Shown piece by piece: positions 1-10,795 of a stretch of DNA of 64,000 nucleotides. A program made the position numbers and the translations under genes. Source of the DNA: Perognathus longimembris pacificus (taxonomy: Eukaryota; Chordata; Mammalia; Rodentia; Heteromyidae); NCBI RefSeq assembly GCF_023159225.1, contig NC_063180.1, forward strand, positions 9,359,297 through 9,423,296. The letters are read 5' to 3'. Every line of letters starts with the position of its first letter. The first letter of the stretch is position 1. The notes beneath the pieces were generated by a model. That model saw only the letters and a list, made by a program, of their open reading frames with translations, was not told the origin of the DNA and made no database searches.

Positions 1-194
1 ACTTGCAAGTGGACACTTCCATAGGCAAGTCTTTAGAGAAGAGGGATGATTCTGTGCCAATCCCTTGGTTGCAGCCTTCTAAGAAACTAGAAGCAGAGGC
101 TCCAGCTGAGCAGACTCCTCTCAGAAACTCTGAGTTGATAAATGTGTTGTGTAAAGATGATAAGCTTTTGAGTAATTTGTTGCACAGCAAGTGA
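1..194 (+). CDS. Unrecognised open frame entering from the left edge, possible 3' coding end
   Basis: An open frame runs in from the window edge and stops with TGA at 192-194, giving about 63 residues with no internal stop. The residues are polar and charged with a proline-rich middle (PIPWLQP), and the tail reads KLLSNLLHSK. I do not recognise the family and see no domain. The sequence that follows is AT-rich and has an AATAAA-like run near 370-386, as a 3' UTR might. It could be the last exon of a gene to the left, the end of a processed retrocopy, or chance: 63 codons open at one end is weak evidence. There is no start codon or splice acceptor in view. Codon composition is less AT-rich than the flanking DNA, which is the main reason to list it. 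Confidence 0.25.
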   Translation, partial: LQVDTSIGKSLEKRDDSVPIPWLQPSKKLEAEAPAEQTPLRNSELINVLCKDDKLLSNLLHSK

Positions 195-1105
195 TAACAT
201 AAGACATAGGACTTTATCATCAGTTTCTCTTTCAACTTCCTTTGGAGTCTGTTTCTCTGGCACATCCTGAGATTTGGCTTTTCCACTGAACCTTTCTTCC
301 TGGCACTGTCCCGCTTATGTTTAATATGTACTTTTGAAATAGATACTAGAGGCTGATTTCCCAGGCAACAGAAAAATAAAAAAATAACGTTTCCAGAATT
401 GTTCTGATTCAACATCATGTTTGTTTTGTAGGCAAAGTTCTATGATTCTCATCTTGCCCAGAAAGCAACTCAGTTTTACTGGATCACAGCATTACCTGGT
501 GTATTGATTAAATAAGTAGCTCTCATCTAATGCTTACTGAAAGAGATTGTTTCTGTGCATTAATTTTTAAATTCATTTTTGGAACAACATTTTCATATTT
601 ACATATGTTTTCTCAGTAATTTCCTTTCCTTTTTATGGGCACTGTATTCTTAAATTACTTTCATTAGCTTATATTGGGAGGAGTTTGTGGTCTTTCCATG
701 TTACAATATACTTTACTTCAATCAACTTTAATTATTTATTAACTTTCTTCTTTTCTCCTCACCAGCTCCTTTAAAAAATCTCAATTTTGTGTAATTTTTA
801 AATATTTAATTATTGTTTTCATATATGCATAAAATGTATTTAGATCATATACCTCCTTCAGCATCTTGTCTTTTCACATTCTCTCCCCAGATGACATTTT
901 CCTGCTTTTTCTTTTGCTTTGTTTTAGGTTATTTAGGTATACTTTTCACATATGTGAGAAAAAACATAGTGTTTATCTTCAAAGGGAAACAAATGCTGTT
1001 ATCGAAATAAGTGGTTTACCATTGTTGTTGTTTTTTCAAGGTAACACATGAAATTATGCCATTTTTTGGTCTTTCTTCCACAGGGTTTTATCACAGATGT
1101 CACTG
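195..1105. other. AT-rich stretch without a recognisable feature
   Basis: I see no gene, SINE or L1 sequence here. The first 200 bases could be the 3' UTR of the open frame at the left edge. The short open frames in it are not codon-like. Confidence 0.4.
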
Positions 1106-1425
1106 TTACTGATTTTGGTACCCTGGGTATTGTATATACATTTATTGGAACTAGGGAAGGAAGGGGAACATCAAAATGGAGAAATAAAGGTAAGTATTGC
1201 TGTTGCTATTGCAATTGCAATTGCTGTTATAACAGCAATACTTACAAACCTATATGCCATAATCCAACTGTACAACTCATGAGCGGGGGGAAGTAGGGGA
1301 GAGGAAGGAGAACAGTGTGGAAGGAGGAAACCAAGTTTGATAAGAAATGTACTCACCGCCTAACGTATGAAACTGTAATCTCTCTGTACATCACTTTGAC
1401 AATAAATAATTTAAAAAATGTCAAT
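1106..1425 (+). mobile_element. L1 3' UTR fragment, old copy
   Basis: The end of this piece (CCTAACGTATGAAACTG, then CTCTCTGTACATCACTTTGACAATAA) matches the 3' terminus of the other L1 tails in the window, for example 3700-3770. Upstream are the degraded AACTAGGGAAGG block and a purine-rich GGGGGGAAGTAGGGGAGAGG tract, equivalent to the family's G-rich 3' UTR segment. It is 5' truncated and clearly more diverged than the tail at 3188-3788. The run TGCTATTGCAATTGCAATTGC at 1201-1225 is a local CAATTG expansion in this copy. Confidence 0.75.
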
Positions 1426-1782
1426 GATATCCCCAATAAAGAAAAGGGAAAGGAACATGTTTTGAAATAAACAAGTATCAACAAATGACTCCTATTCCTT
1501 TTTAACTTCTTTCTTCTACTTCTCTCAGTAATTAGAGAAAAACCTATCTGTGTGAGCATGGATTACTATGTTAAATAGCTTTCTTTCTCTAACTTACAGA
1601 TTTAGAGAACTCAAAAATAAAATTTCAAAAAAACACCAACAAAAGACAAAAACATGTAATGTCAATGATTTTTCCTTATAGGAATTAACAGATTTTTCTA
1701 AAATGACTATGAAATTATTAAGCCCTCAATTACACTTAGCACAATCTGGAATGATATAGCCACAGTCTGGCCAAGAAAGAAA
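1426..1782. other. No recognisable feature
   Basis: AT-rich sequence in which I recognise no repeat family or coding potential. Confidence 0.4.
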
Positions 1783-1885
1783 ATATGAATTAAGACAACA
1801 CTGTGATTCCATCTCCCTCTAGTCAGAATGATCATAATCAGGAGTAAAAATTGGCTATGAGTTGCCTTTGTAACACTGATTAGTT
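1783..1885 (+). mobile_element. Short decayed L1 ORF2 fragment
   Basis: The segment beginning ACAACACTGTGATTCCATCT corresponds to the ORF2 carboxy-terminal stretch seen intact at 5523-5580 (ACAACACTGAGATTCCATCT). Homology fades on both sides. It is either a separate old insertion or a leftover of one eroded by deletions. Confidence 0.5.
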
Positions 1886-2330
1886 GGAAGAACATGGCAG
1901 AAATTTCTGAATTCCAATTTGAATAAAGGAAATGGAGAGAAATATTGTTCCTAAATGAAGGTTGTTAGAATAATATAATGATGGGTAGCAAAGTGCTTTT
2001 GATAATATAGTGAATTACTCATACTATCTAATACCAGTTCATCAGTTTTTATAAGAAAGGGAAAACAGAAATCAAGGAGTATATCATACTCCTGAAGAAT
2101 CAAATCAGTTCTGATAACAAGTAGATTTTTCCAAACCATCCTTATGGTTTCTGTCAATGCATACATTATGAAAAGCTGATCCATGTCCAGGAGCAAGTAG
2201 ACAATAGGAAGTTACTAGGTTCATTTGGGTAAGTTAACTTCATTCCATGCCTTTCCTTTCACAATTTCATTATAGATTTGATTGAAGATCCTCATCCTAG
2301 CAATGTAAAATCCATGAAGTATTTCTAATT

Positions 2331-2332
<2 letters not shown>
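1886..2332. other. No recognisable feature
   Basis: No repeat or coding sequence recognised. An 81-codon frame on the minus strand in this part has no family-like motif and is probably chance. Confidence 0.4.

Positions 2333-2395
<63 letters not shown>
2333..2395. repeat. (AC)n microsatellite
   Basis: About 31 uninterrupted AC units over 63 bp. It lies directly against a B1-like SINE at 2403. A perfect tract this long is expected to vary in length between individuals. Confidence 0.98.
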
Positions 2396-2399
<4 letters not shown>

Positions 2400-2402
2400 C
2401 TT

Positions 2403-2508
2403 AGACCTGGTGGTACATACCTATTGTCTCAGTTACTTGCAATGAGGAGACAGAAAAAATTGCTTATGCTCAGCCTAGGCAATATTCTAAGTCCCTCTTT
2501 CACAAAAC
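2403..2508 (+). mobile_element. 7SL-derived (B1/Alu-like) SINE monomer, decayed
   Basis: CCTGGTGGTACATACCTATTG followed by AGCCTAGGCAATATTCTAAG aligns with the Alu/B1 core (cctggtggt...gcctgggcaacatagtgagac). It ends in CACAAAA. The neighbouring (AC)n tract may have grown beside this insertion, but it precedes the element and does not follow its tail. Confidence 0.6.
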
Positions 2509-3017
2509 TTTCAATCAGTATAATTCTGTAACTTCCTTCTACTTCCAAACTCTAAGACTGAGAGCATAGGATCAATTGAGGAACTGCTATAAAGTTAGAG
2601 CCCCTATTATTAGCATTTTCTGCCGCTAAGGGGTTTATTTCTAGTTCAGTGATTTGTGAAGCCACCTACATTGTCTCATGATTTAAAGGTAAAAGTAGTC
2701 AATCTCATTTCTCTTGTGTCACTTTCATCACTATTAGTTCTAGAATCCAGAGTGACCAGTCACATACCATCATGGTAACTGGAAAATACATGTAGAGCGC
2801 ACTGTCCTTTTCTCACTTCTTAGCCCGAGGGAAGGTGGATTTGTCATCTTACAATACTGCTACCACATGGATATAATAGTTCATAGCTTCTCAGCTCTCA
2901 GTCATTATTCCTAACAAATTTTGCAAACTTTGCATAAGCAGTCAAAGAGTCTAAAGGACTGTCTACAGCATATGTATCTCTGCATCTCTGTAGGTTCCCC
3001 AAATCCGGTGAGACACT
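2509..3017. other. No recognisable feature
   Basis: Unique-looking sequence with no repeat or gene signal that I recognise. Confidence 0.4.
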
Positions 3018-3170
3018 TTTTGTTCCAGTACTGGGGCTTGAACTCAGAACCTAGGCACTGTTTCAGGGCTTTATGCTTGAGACTAGTACCCTATAACTTG
3101 AATCAGACCACCACCGGAGGCTTTTTGGAAGTCCATTGGAGATGAAGCCAGCCTTGCCTGGCGTGGCTTC

Positions 3171-3187
3171 AAAATGCAGTCTTCAGA
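3171..3187. repeat. Left TSD of the L1 at 3188-3788
   Basis: AAAATGCAGTCTTCAGA is repeated exactly at 3789-3805 on the other side of the L1. A 17-bp exact duplication starting with AAAA is typical of L1 endonuclease cleavage. Confidence 0.95.
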
Positions 3188-3788
3188 CTTGGAAAAAATT
3201 ATACTAAGTGAAGTGAGCCAGACCCAAAGAAACATGGACTCTATGGTCTCCCTTATTGGGAATAATTAGTACAGGTTTAGGCAAGTCACAGCAGAGGATC
3301 ACAAGAGCCCAATAGCTATACCATTTTGATCACATAAGATGATGCTAAGTGAAATGAACTCCATATTATGGAAATGATTGTTATATCACAGTTGTAACTA
3401 CTTTCAACATCCCATGTGTATCTGTAGTTTCCACTATTGATGATGTTCTTGTATCACCTTCTTGTGATTGTATCTACACTATCTCTGTAATCTTATCTGA
3501 GTATATTGGAAACCGTGTATACTGGTATTAGAATTAGGAAATTGAAAGGGAATACCAAAATTGAGAGACAAAGGGTAAAATAAGAGAAACAACAACAAAA
3601 GCAATACTTGCAAAACTGTTTGATGTAAGTGAACTGAACACCTCAGGGGGGGAAAGGGGGAGGGGGGAGGTGGGTATGAGGGACAAGGCAACAAACAGTA
3701 CAAGAAATGTATCCAATGCCTAACGTATGAAACTGTAACCTCTCTGTACATCACTTTTATAATAAAAACTTTAAAAAAAAAACAAAAA
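3188..3788 (+). mobile_element. 5'-truncated L1: last codons of ORF2 plus complete 3' UTR
   Basis: This copy begins in the last part of ORF2 (ACTTGGAAAAAATTATAC), reads through the ORF2 stop near 3270 and includes the whole 3' UTR. That UTR holds the AATAGCTATACC block, the TTGATGATGTTCTTG block, the G-rich tract at 3646-3674 and the terminal CTCTCTGTACATCACTTTTATAATAAAAAC, then the A-rich tail. It serves as the reference for the 3' UTR of this L1 family in the window. Both ends are fixed by the TSD. There is no coding capacity beyond a few codons. Confidence 0.95.
3646..3674 (+). repeat. G-rich 3' UTR tract with G-quadruplex potential
   Basis: Five runs of two to seven G separated by 1-3 bases (GGGGGGG AAA GGGGG A GGGGGG A GG T GGG). 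Equivalent tracts occur in the L1 tails at 10799, 23338 and, on the opposite strand, near 29018, 44850 and 53737. A G-rich polypurine tract is a known conserved feature of mammalian L1 3' UTRs. Confidence 0.8.
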
Positions 3789-3857
3789 AAAATGCAGTCT
3801 TCAGATTTCAGCCTCTAGAGTTGCTAAGATTACAGGCATGAGCCACCAGAACCCAGC

Positions 3858-4910
3858 TGCAGTGAATCTTTGAACAGATTTTCTGCTTTACTCTGAGCTG
3901 GCCCCATCACTTGTGCTTTGTGTAGAGATGTGCTATTCTTCATCATCAGAAGAAGCACTGCCCGACCACTAAATATACTCATGATTTTATTTGTTCTTTA
4001 AAACTCTAACTCACAGTCTATATAAACTCCGTGATAGACTTCTCAGTTATATAGGTAATGTGGCAAAGGAAATGGCTGGATTTTAATCTATTCTGTGTTG
4101 CAGCACCACTAAGGTTGATTAGGTTATATTGCTCACTTTTCTTACTAATGTGGAAATACCTAATTCCATGTCACTACCTGAATAGTAAATCTATGGAAAT
4201 AGAAAAGATTGTAATGAAGTATAAACTAAAATTTTGCCTAGGAAGATGTATACAAATTTCCTAAGCTAGAAAAAGGTGTCAATTTTGATTGGCATTTTCA
4301 CAATGACAGACTTTTCAAATGTGTACTTGTTAACTGAGTGCTTGCTGTTTACTAGACAACACTATGAGTTCTAGAAATATGATCCCATTGCGGCAGAACA
4401 TAACATTCAATGGCACACTCAGATTTTGAATAAAAATTTACTATAAAATGTCATGTAGATAATATAATTGGAAGGGCAAGTCTGACAAAATTATCAAGTA
4501 GACATTCATAGATTGAGTTTTGAGAACGAAACCAAAGAAGATAGTAATGATGCTAATTTACAATGACATTCACTAACTTATTACATTAAGTTTAAAATGT
4601 ATTGGAATCACCTGAGAACTCTGTTTGCAGACTCTGATGAGGTGCAGATGAAACTAGACTCACCAGTCTCCAACATCCTCCAGTGACGGCATTCTGTACT
4701 GGTCTTGGGGATCATTAATTGAGTACAAAGGGACAATGTCATTTTACATTCACCACAATTCACAATGCTCTTAACTCCATTTAAAACAGAAGGTAAGTAG
4801 TCGAAGCTGTCTTACAAGATACAGAGTTAAGGAAGGTGAAGACTCTGAATCAAGTTAGTGTAGCTCCAGAGTTAGCATCCATGCCTTCTTAAAAGCATGC
4901 CAATTTATTA
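3858..4910. other. No recognisable feature
   Basis: About 1 kb with no repeat family, gene or RNA that I can name. Open frames are short and not codon-like. Confidence 0.45.
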
Positions 4911-6125
4911 GGGAAGTTCCGTCCTGTGCCAAGGAGCCCAAGTGTTTCTCCTACTCCTTCCTTTAGTGTTTTCAGGGTATCTGTTTTAATTTCGAGGTCT
5001 TTGATCCATTTGGAATTGATTTTGGTGCAGGGTGATTTATAAGGATCTAGTTTAAGTTTGTTGCATGTGTTGAACCAGTTTTACCAGCACCATTTGTTAA
5101 AGAGGCTTTCTTCCATCCAATGTTTTAGTTCCTTTAACAAAGATTAAGTAGGAATAGTTCTGTGGGTTCATCTCTGGGTCTTCAATTCTGTCCATTGGTC
5201 TTCAGGATGGACAAGTGGGACTGCATCAAATTGCAGAGCTACTGCAGGGCAAAGGACATGGCTCCCAAGATAAATAGAAAGCCTACAGATTGGGAAAAGA
5301 TCTTTACCGGCCATACAACAGACAAAGACCTCATATCTAAAATATATGCAGAACTAAAAAAATTACATTCCTCCAAAACAAAACTTCAAAGAACCAATAA
5401 GTCCCCTCAACAAGTGGGCTAAAGACTTAAAAAGAGACTTCTCTGATGAGCCAATGAGAATGGCCAAGAGACATATGAAAAAGTGCTCTACATCACTGGC
5501 CATAAAAGAAATGCAAATCAAAACAACACTGAGATTCCATCTCACCCCAGTAATAATGTCCATTATCAAGAAAACTAACAATGATAAATGTTGGAGGGGA
5601 TGTGGCCAAAAGGGAACCCTTCTTCATTGTTGGTGGGAATGTAAACTGGTTCAGCCACTCTGGCAAGTGGTATGGAGATTCCTCAGAAGGCTAAACATAG
5701 AGCTCCCCTATGACCCAGCAGCCCCACTTTTGGGCATCTACCCAAAAGACCACAAACAAGAACACACTAAAGCCACCAGCACAGCAATATTCATCGCAGC
5801 ACAATTTGTCATAGCTAAAATATGGAACCACCCCAGATGCCCCTCAGTAGACAAATGGATCAGGAAAATGTTGTACATGTACTCAAGGGAATTTTATGTC
5901 TCTATGAGAAAGAATGACATTGCCCCATTGGTAAGGAAATGGAAGGACTTGGAAAAAATTATACTAAGTGAAGTGAGCCAGATCCAAAGAAACATGGACT
6001 CTATGGTTTCCCTCATAGGGAATAATTAGCACAGGCTTAGGCAAGTCAAAGCAGAGGATCACAAGAGTCCAATAGCTATACCCTTATGATCACATAAGAT
6101 GATGCTAAGTAAATTGAACTCCATT
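4911..6125 (+). mobile_element. L1 with inverted 5' segment; ORF2 carboxy terminus and part of the 3' UTR
   Basis: From 4911 to about 5205 the sequence is L1 ORF2 in antisense (GTCCTGTGCCAAGGAGCCCAA, the same text as in the minus-strand L1 at 30305). At 5206 it switches to sense (ATGGACAAGTGGGACTGCAT) and runs through the ORF2 end to the stop near 6029. The sense part keeps long open frames: 5454-6029 gives 191 residues with the cysteine-containing [18 protein letters not shown] segment of the ORF2 tail. About 45 bp of ORF2 is missing at the switch. This is the usual result of twin priming. The element stops at about 6125 inside the 3' UTR with no A tail, and I found no convincing TSD, so the right end was probably lost later. 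Confidence 0.9.
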
Positions 6126-6145
6126 TAAGGTAAGGTGTACCAAGC

Positions 6146-8130
6146 AAGCATGCACTTGAGGGTATAGAAGACAGCTTTAATTGATCCTGGCTAGGATCTA
6201 AAACATGTTAGAGGTTAGAAGAGGAGTTTATGTCAAGCCTGCAGTTAGCAAGAGCCAATCCCAACAATTCCTTAAAGACAATTAATTCCCTTGCTTTTTG
6301 TTTTCTGGCCTCCTGCCTACCAATTCCAACTTCCCAGATGCAGCCTTCCCAACTGCAAAAGACAAGTACAGAGTAACATATGATAATAAAAAATGGCATA
6401 TGGCTCGACCCCAGGTAGGGTGGTCATGAAATTTTCTCCATCCATGTCTACTGTTCCACTCAGCATGGACAGTGAGACATCCCCTGATGGACTTTCACAT
6501 TCTAAGCTTCTATTGTCTAAAAATTTTACCTTGCTTCAGATTCTAGGGTGAGAGAGAAGGTTTATTCCAGAGCTCCAATTCTTCTATGAAGTTTTAGCTG
6601 TGGTTTCTTAGTGCTTTGCAGAGTTCGAGGACATTTGTGATACAGCACGGAAACACAGACCATCACATAGGATAGGACGCTCCATATGGGGGACCAGCCA
6701 CCAACAAGGGTGTGCATGAACTGAATTCCCAGAGGGGTGAATGCCAAGCTACCTGAATATTGAACAGTACTTTCAGGGGTCACTTCCACTACTGATTAGG
6801 TGACACTACACACACAGGACCTCCTCTATCATTACAAAAAATGGGGAATATATATTATTGGCTCCCAAGTAGTAGAGGGCAGGACCACCAGATAACCGTT
6901 TTCTGGTAGTAGTTCCACTAATAAAGATGAAGTAAAACTGCGAAGGCCTCTTTTCAGTGAACACCAAGAACTTCCATGTTGTGGAGGGTGAGGACTCTGA
7001 CCATCATCTCATGAGACTAATTACACAGCTACAAAGAGCAAACCACCCAGAGCTGCCACAACTGCCAGCAATGAAGAATGTACCTCCTCTCACAGAGTAG
7101 TGGAGTGAGGAACATCAGAAAACCATCATCTGGAGCTACACTCAAGGTAGATGAAGGGTTCAACCTGGGCAGGCTCTTGTCCATGACCACTGAGAATGAG
7201 CCTTGTACCATCAAACAAAGGGGGTGGGTGGCCTGGAAGCATTCTATGCAGCTGGGATCAATTCCAAATTGAACATCACAAACTGCCCAGGGAAACCTTG
7301 AAGACCACCAATAGTGTTCAACTCAGCATAAATATCCCAACAGTCCATGGTAGGCCTATTAAACACAATGCTGCCTTGGACAAATTGGCAGTGAGAAGGT
7401 GAGACAATGCAGGGCTTTCAAGGCCAAGACTGAGAACATGTGCAACCTCAGAGTTAGCGGGGTCCATCCTAGCCACATCAACCAAGGGACAGAGAAACTG
7501 CAAAATATTCTCCAGCTTGGATTAGTTCAATGCCAGAGCCCTAATACTTGGGGTCACTCTGTGTCAGTCACCCTTAATAAACTACATAACTGTTCAGATG
7601 AACATTTACACTCTAGGGATTGCCCCAGCAGTCTTTACCAATTACCATATTTTGGTTTTAAAACACATGTTTCAAGCCAGAGATGTTACCCATAGTGGAA
7701 GTCAATGTAAAAGTAAGACAGTGATGGCAGTGAGAAATCCAAGTCCATCAGGTAGAGTAGGAAATGTTGTACATAATAAGTGAAAAGAAATCCGTTCAGG
7801 AATACAGGAACAAAAGGATTCAGCAAGATCCAAGGGGGGAGGGGGAGGGGGAAGGCAGAGGGAGGAGGCATGGGGAGGGAAAAGGGGAGGAGGAAGGGAA
7901 AGGGAAGGAGGAGGAGGAGGAGACCAAAGGAATATGAAGTTTCAGTTTGAATTGAGTCAGCAGTTGGGAAGCACCTAGGTAACTTTTACCACTAAAGGAG
8001 AAAAAAGATGCAAAACTATCAACTTCCAGGCCAGGGGAAGTACTGAAATACTGAAATTGCAAACACAGCAAGGGAATGGAAGGCATACAGCCAACTCGTA
8101 AGACAAAAACCAGTTTTAGAAAGTCAAGTA
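6146..8130 (+). repeat. Unnamed long repeat, copy A
   Basis: Starting with TTGAGGGTATAGAAGACAGC, this region is collinear with the region beginning at 18888. Matching anchors are GCTAGGATCTAAA (about 6190; 18925), CACATTCTAAGCTT (about 6497; 19247), TTACCTTGCTTCAG (6527; 19277) and AATAGTGTTCAAC (7310; 20328). The order and strand are the same but the spacing differs. It contains only short open frames. I do not recognise it as any L1, ERV or DNA transposon. The right boundary is uncertain and may lie near the purine tract at 7834. It could be an ancient retrotransposon, a decayed gene family, or an old segmental duplication. Confidence 0.5.
7834..7922 (+). repeat. Purine-rich low-complexity tract
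   Basis: GGGGGGAGGGGGAGGGGGAAGG followed by GGA/GGAGGA repeats, almost without pyrimidines for about 90 bp. It has triplex and G-quadruplex potential. Confidence 0.9.
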
Positions 8131-8524
8131 GGCAAACAAGATAGGGTAAAATCAGGGAAAAGCAAAGCCAGGGAGCTTATCATGCAGACTCAACCACCTG
8201 AGGAGATAGCACACCAGTCTCATATTAACTTGTGCCTGAGGTTTAACATGGAAGATGAACATCTATGAAAATGACTAGAAAAACTTACAAAGCAATAGCT
8301 TAAGCTGGATATAACTGGAAGTCAGATTCTAAGGCAGGAGGAATATCTGGAAGAAAAGTAGAATACCTAATTTTAGGCACAGGAAACTCAGCATCAAAGG
8401 TGGAACATGAGCATAACAACAATCTGCTCAAGACAAAAAGCTTTAAACACTACACCAGTAATAAATATCTGAGAAAACACCTTACGGAAGGTATAGTTTA
8501 GTATGGCTCATAGCTTGAATCAAT

Positions 8525-8670
8525 TATGGCAGGGGACAAGGAGGCAGAAAGGAGAGAGAAAATAGGAGGAAAAGGTGAGGTAAGAAGTGAGAGATGAGCA
8601 AACCTGGAAAAAGGAGGGAGAGGGGGAGAAAAAAGGAAGGAAAGAAGGAAGAGAAAAGAGAGGAGCTCAA
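8525..8670 (+). repeat. Purine-rich (GGAGA/GGAA) tract
   Basis: Imperfect AG-rich simple sequence over about 145 bp, interrupted near 8600 by GAGCAAACCTGG. Confidence 0.8.
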
Positions 8671-8799
8671 GAACTTTTTTCTGGCTTTTCCTTCTGTATT
8701 TCATCTGGGCCCCAATTTACAGGATAGAGGGTCCCCTATTTGGAGCAGGTGTTTCCAGCTTAGTTACTCCTCCTTGGAAATGTCTTCATAGACATAACA

Positions 8800-9600
8800 G
8801 AGGTGTGCTTTCCTAATCTTCTAGACACTTCTCAATCCCATCATCTTCACCAGATTAACCATCACAACCCACCCCTTGTCAACTATCTACCTATGCACAT
8901 CACATTTAATCTTAGCAGCCATTCAACTCCTGCCCCCAACAGAAGGTCATGCGCATCTGAATGCAGGATACATTTATTCACTTCATCTTAGAATCCTTAC
9001 AGTTTCACACAATATTGCTCAAAACTTCAAATCCAAAGTGTCTTCTGAGTCTCAAATCAACTCAGTTGCAAGGCTCTGTAGAATGAGAAAACAAATTATA
9101 TATTACAACATACAAATGTGCACAAAATTACCATTTTAATAACAAATTGAGACATAGAAAGGAAGAATAAAACATGACAGGAAAAATTAAATATAATAGT
9201 TAAATGACCATCACCTGGGGTTTGTGGTAGTGTGATGTAAGATCCAAAGGGCTTGGGCAGCACTGTTCCATTGGACTTGCTAGCTGTAGCCTATGTGGTC
9301 TTTCCCTTCAGTTTGTACCACTCATGGCTTATGGCTCTCCTGGATATGTATTCCTACCACCTCTTCCTCCCTGTAGTCCACTGAAACTTCAGCTCCAAAT
9401 TCAGACCTTCATACATTATTAACTCTAGAGTTGACAGCAGATATTTTGATTCTACCATATACTGCTTGGCCTCCAGATTTTCCTTTAAAACCTAAATGGA
9501 GTACAACTCTTGCCCTCTGCCTACAAAGCCAATGCCACATGGATGAAGGCAAAATGTGGTGGCAGCTCAAGCTAGAACCCCTAGAACCAGGGCTGTAGCT
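8800..9600 (-). mobile_element. Decayed MaLR/ERVL-type internal sequence
   Basis: Blocks such as CAGATTAACCATCACAACCCAC, CTTGGGCAGCACTGTTCC and CTCCAGATTTTCCTTTAAA resemble, as far as I remember them, the antisense internal region of mammalian apparent LTR retrotransposons (the MST/THE1/MLT group). The copy is heavily mutated with no usable reading frame. The family assignment rests on recall of short blocks, so another old LTR element is possible. Confidence 0.35.
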
Positions 9601-9674
9601 ATCTTATAACTCTTGTGCATTTATCTGAAAGATTTTAAGCCAGAGTAAAATAAAGGTACGTACACATCTCTTTT

Positions 9675-10155
9675 TTTTGCAGCACTATTCACAATACATG
9701 GCATCATTGTTAATGCCCTAAAACTGATGAATAGGTCAATAAAATGAAATTTTATTCATATATCAAGAAGTCAAGAAGAATAATATGATGTCATTTTCAG
9801 GGAAACACAAGAATACTGAAAATATCAAATTGAGTGACACAAGCCAGGTTCTAAAAGACAAAGGGCATATTTTTTCTCTCATATATGGATGTTAGACCTA
9901 ATATGTAGACACATACAGAGCCATTTTCATGCATAAATGTTCAAAAATGTAAATAAAACAAAGTAACAAAAAAGCAGAAGTGGAGCTGTGGCTCGAATAG
10001 TGAGTGAATAAATATAGTCATTGTATTCAAAATACATTTGTGAAAGTAGAAATATAGAAAACTTGAGATGAGTGGGGATACGTATGGCAATTAATAGAAG
10101 GAATGACAGGACATGTTACATTGATACAGTGACAACTATTTGTAAATAATTAAAA
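9675..10155 (+). mobile_element. Old L1 (L1M-like): ORF2 end and 3' UTR
   Basis: GCAGCACTATTCACAATA, CTGATGAATAGGTCAATAAA and the later AAGCCAGGTTCTAAAAGACAAAG followed by TCTCATATATGGATG reproduce the familiar carboxy-terminal ORF2 text of older mammalian L1s. It is a different and older lineage than the G-tract L1 at 3188. The reading frame is destroyed. Confidence 0.8.
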
Positions 10156-10315
10156 AAAGAAGAATGGATGTATTTATATTCTTTGGTAAGTTTATTTACA
10201 TACTTGTTTTTACATACATGTTATTTACATATATGTTTTCTTTTAGATGCTGAATTTATTTTTATCAGCACAGCAATAGTCAATATCAGTATTAGGAGAA
10301 GAGATTTGAGGGGTG

Positions 10316-10491
10316 GTGCACTTGTACTTGCTCAGCTGCTGCTCTACCACTTGAGCCACACCCTAGCCCTAGTTACTTTGGGGATGGACTCAGGTAAACT
10401 TTCTTCCCTGGGCTGGCCTCAAATTGCCAACCTCTAGATCACCACTCACTGAGTAGCTAGAACTATAGATGTGAGTTACTGGTTCTTGGCT
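10316..10491 (-). mobile_element. Composite B1-left/Geo-right SINE
   Basis: TCTACCACTTGAGCCACA belongs to the Geo-like half, and CTGGGCTGGCCTCAAATTGCC plus GAGTAGCTAGAACTATAG to the 7SL-like half, both in antisense. The end of the Geo half is truncated. No clear TSD. Confidence 0.75.
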
Positions 10492-10795
10492 AAGGAAGAC
10501 AGTTTTCAATATGGCAGTTTTGTCAAGTATTGGTTTAACGAATTTAAATAGATAATGAATTTGGTTCCTTGGAGCACTAGTATTGTTCTTAACTTATGTT
10601 GAAAATAACTCAGCCAGAGTCACTGGCTTTATGTTTATTTTGTTTTATTTTTCTAAATTATCATCTATTTATATAGACTGAGAAAAGACATGCTATATAA
10701 TTACAATGGCATTACATAATATAGTGGAAGGCATTGTCTTTATGGGCTTGAGAACAGGCTAGACTAAGAGGGATGGTAGACTGGAATCTAAGTCT

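Larger units (their letters stand above)
3018..3857 (-). mobile_element. Composite B1-left/Geo-right SINE, split by an L1 insertion
   Basis: Read on the minus strand, the element starts at 3857 with the 7SL-like head (complement of ATTACAGGCATGAGCCACCA) and ends near 3018 with the Geo-type half (complement of ACTGGGGCTTGAACTCAGAACC). The L1 at 3188-3788 divides it into two parts. Rejoining the parts on paper needs only removal of the L1 and one copy of its 17-bp TSD. The SINE is therefore older than the L1. Other copies of the same composite lie at 10316, 16754, 38170, 58728 and 62480. Confidence 0.7.

Noticed and set aside
5454..6029. 191-residue open frame, the second-longest in the window
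   Set aside because: It is the carboxy-terminal part of L1 ORF2 in a truncated, inverted copy, not a host gene.
4891..6156. AAGCATGC near 4895 and near 6147 as TSD of the inverted L1
   Set aside because: Only 8 bp, not adjacent to the element ends, and the right end has no A tail.
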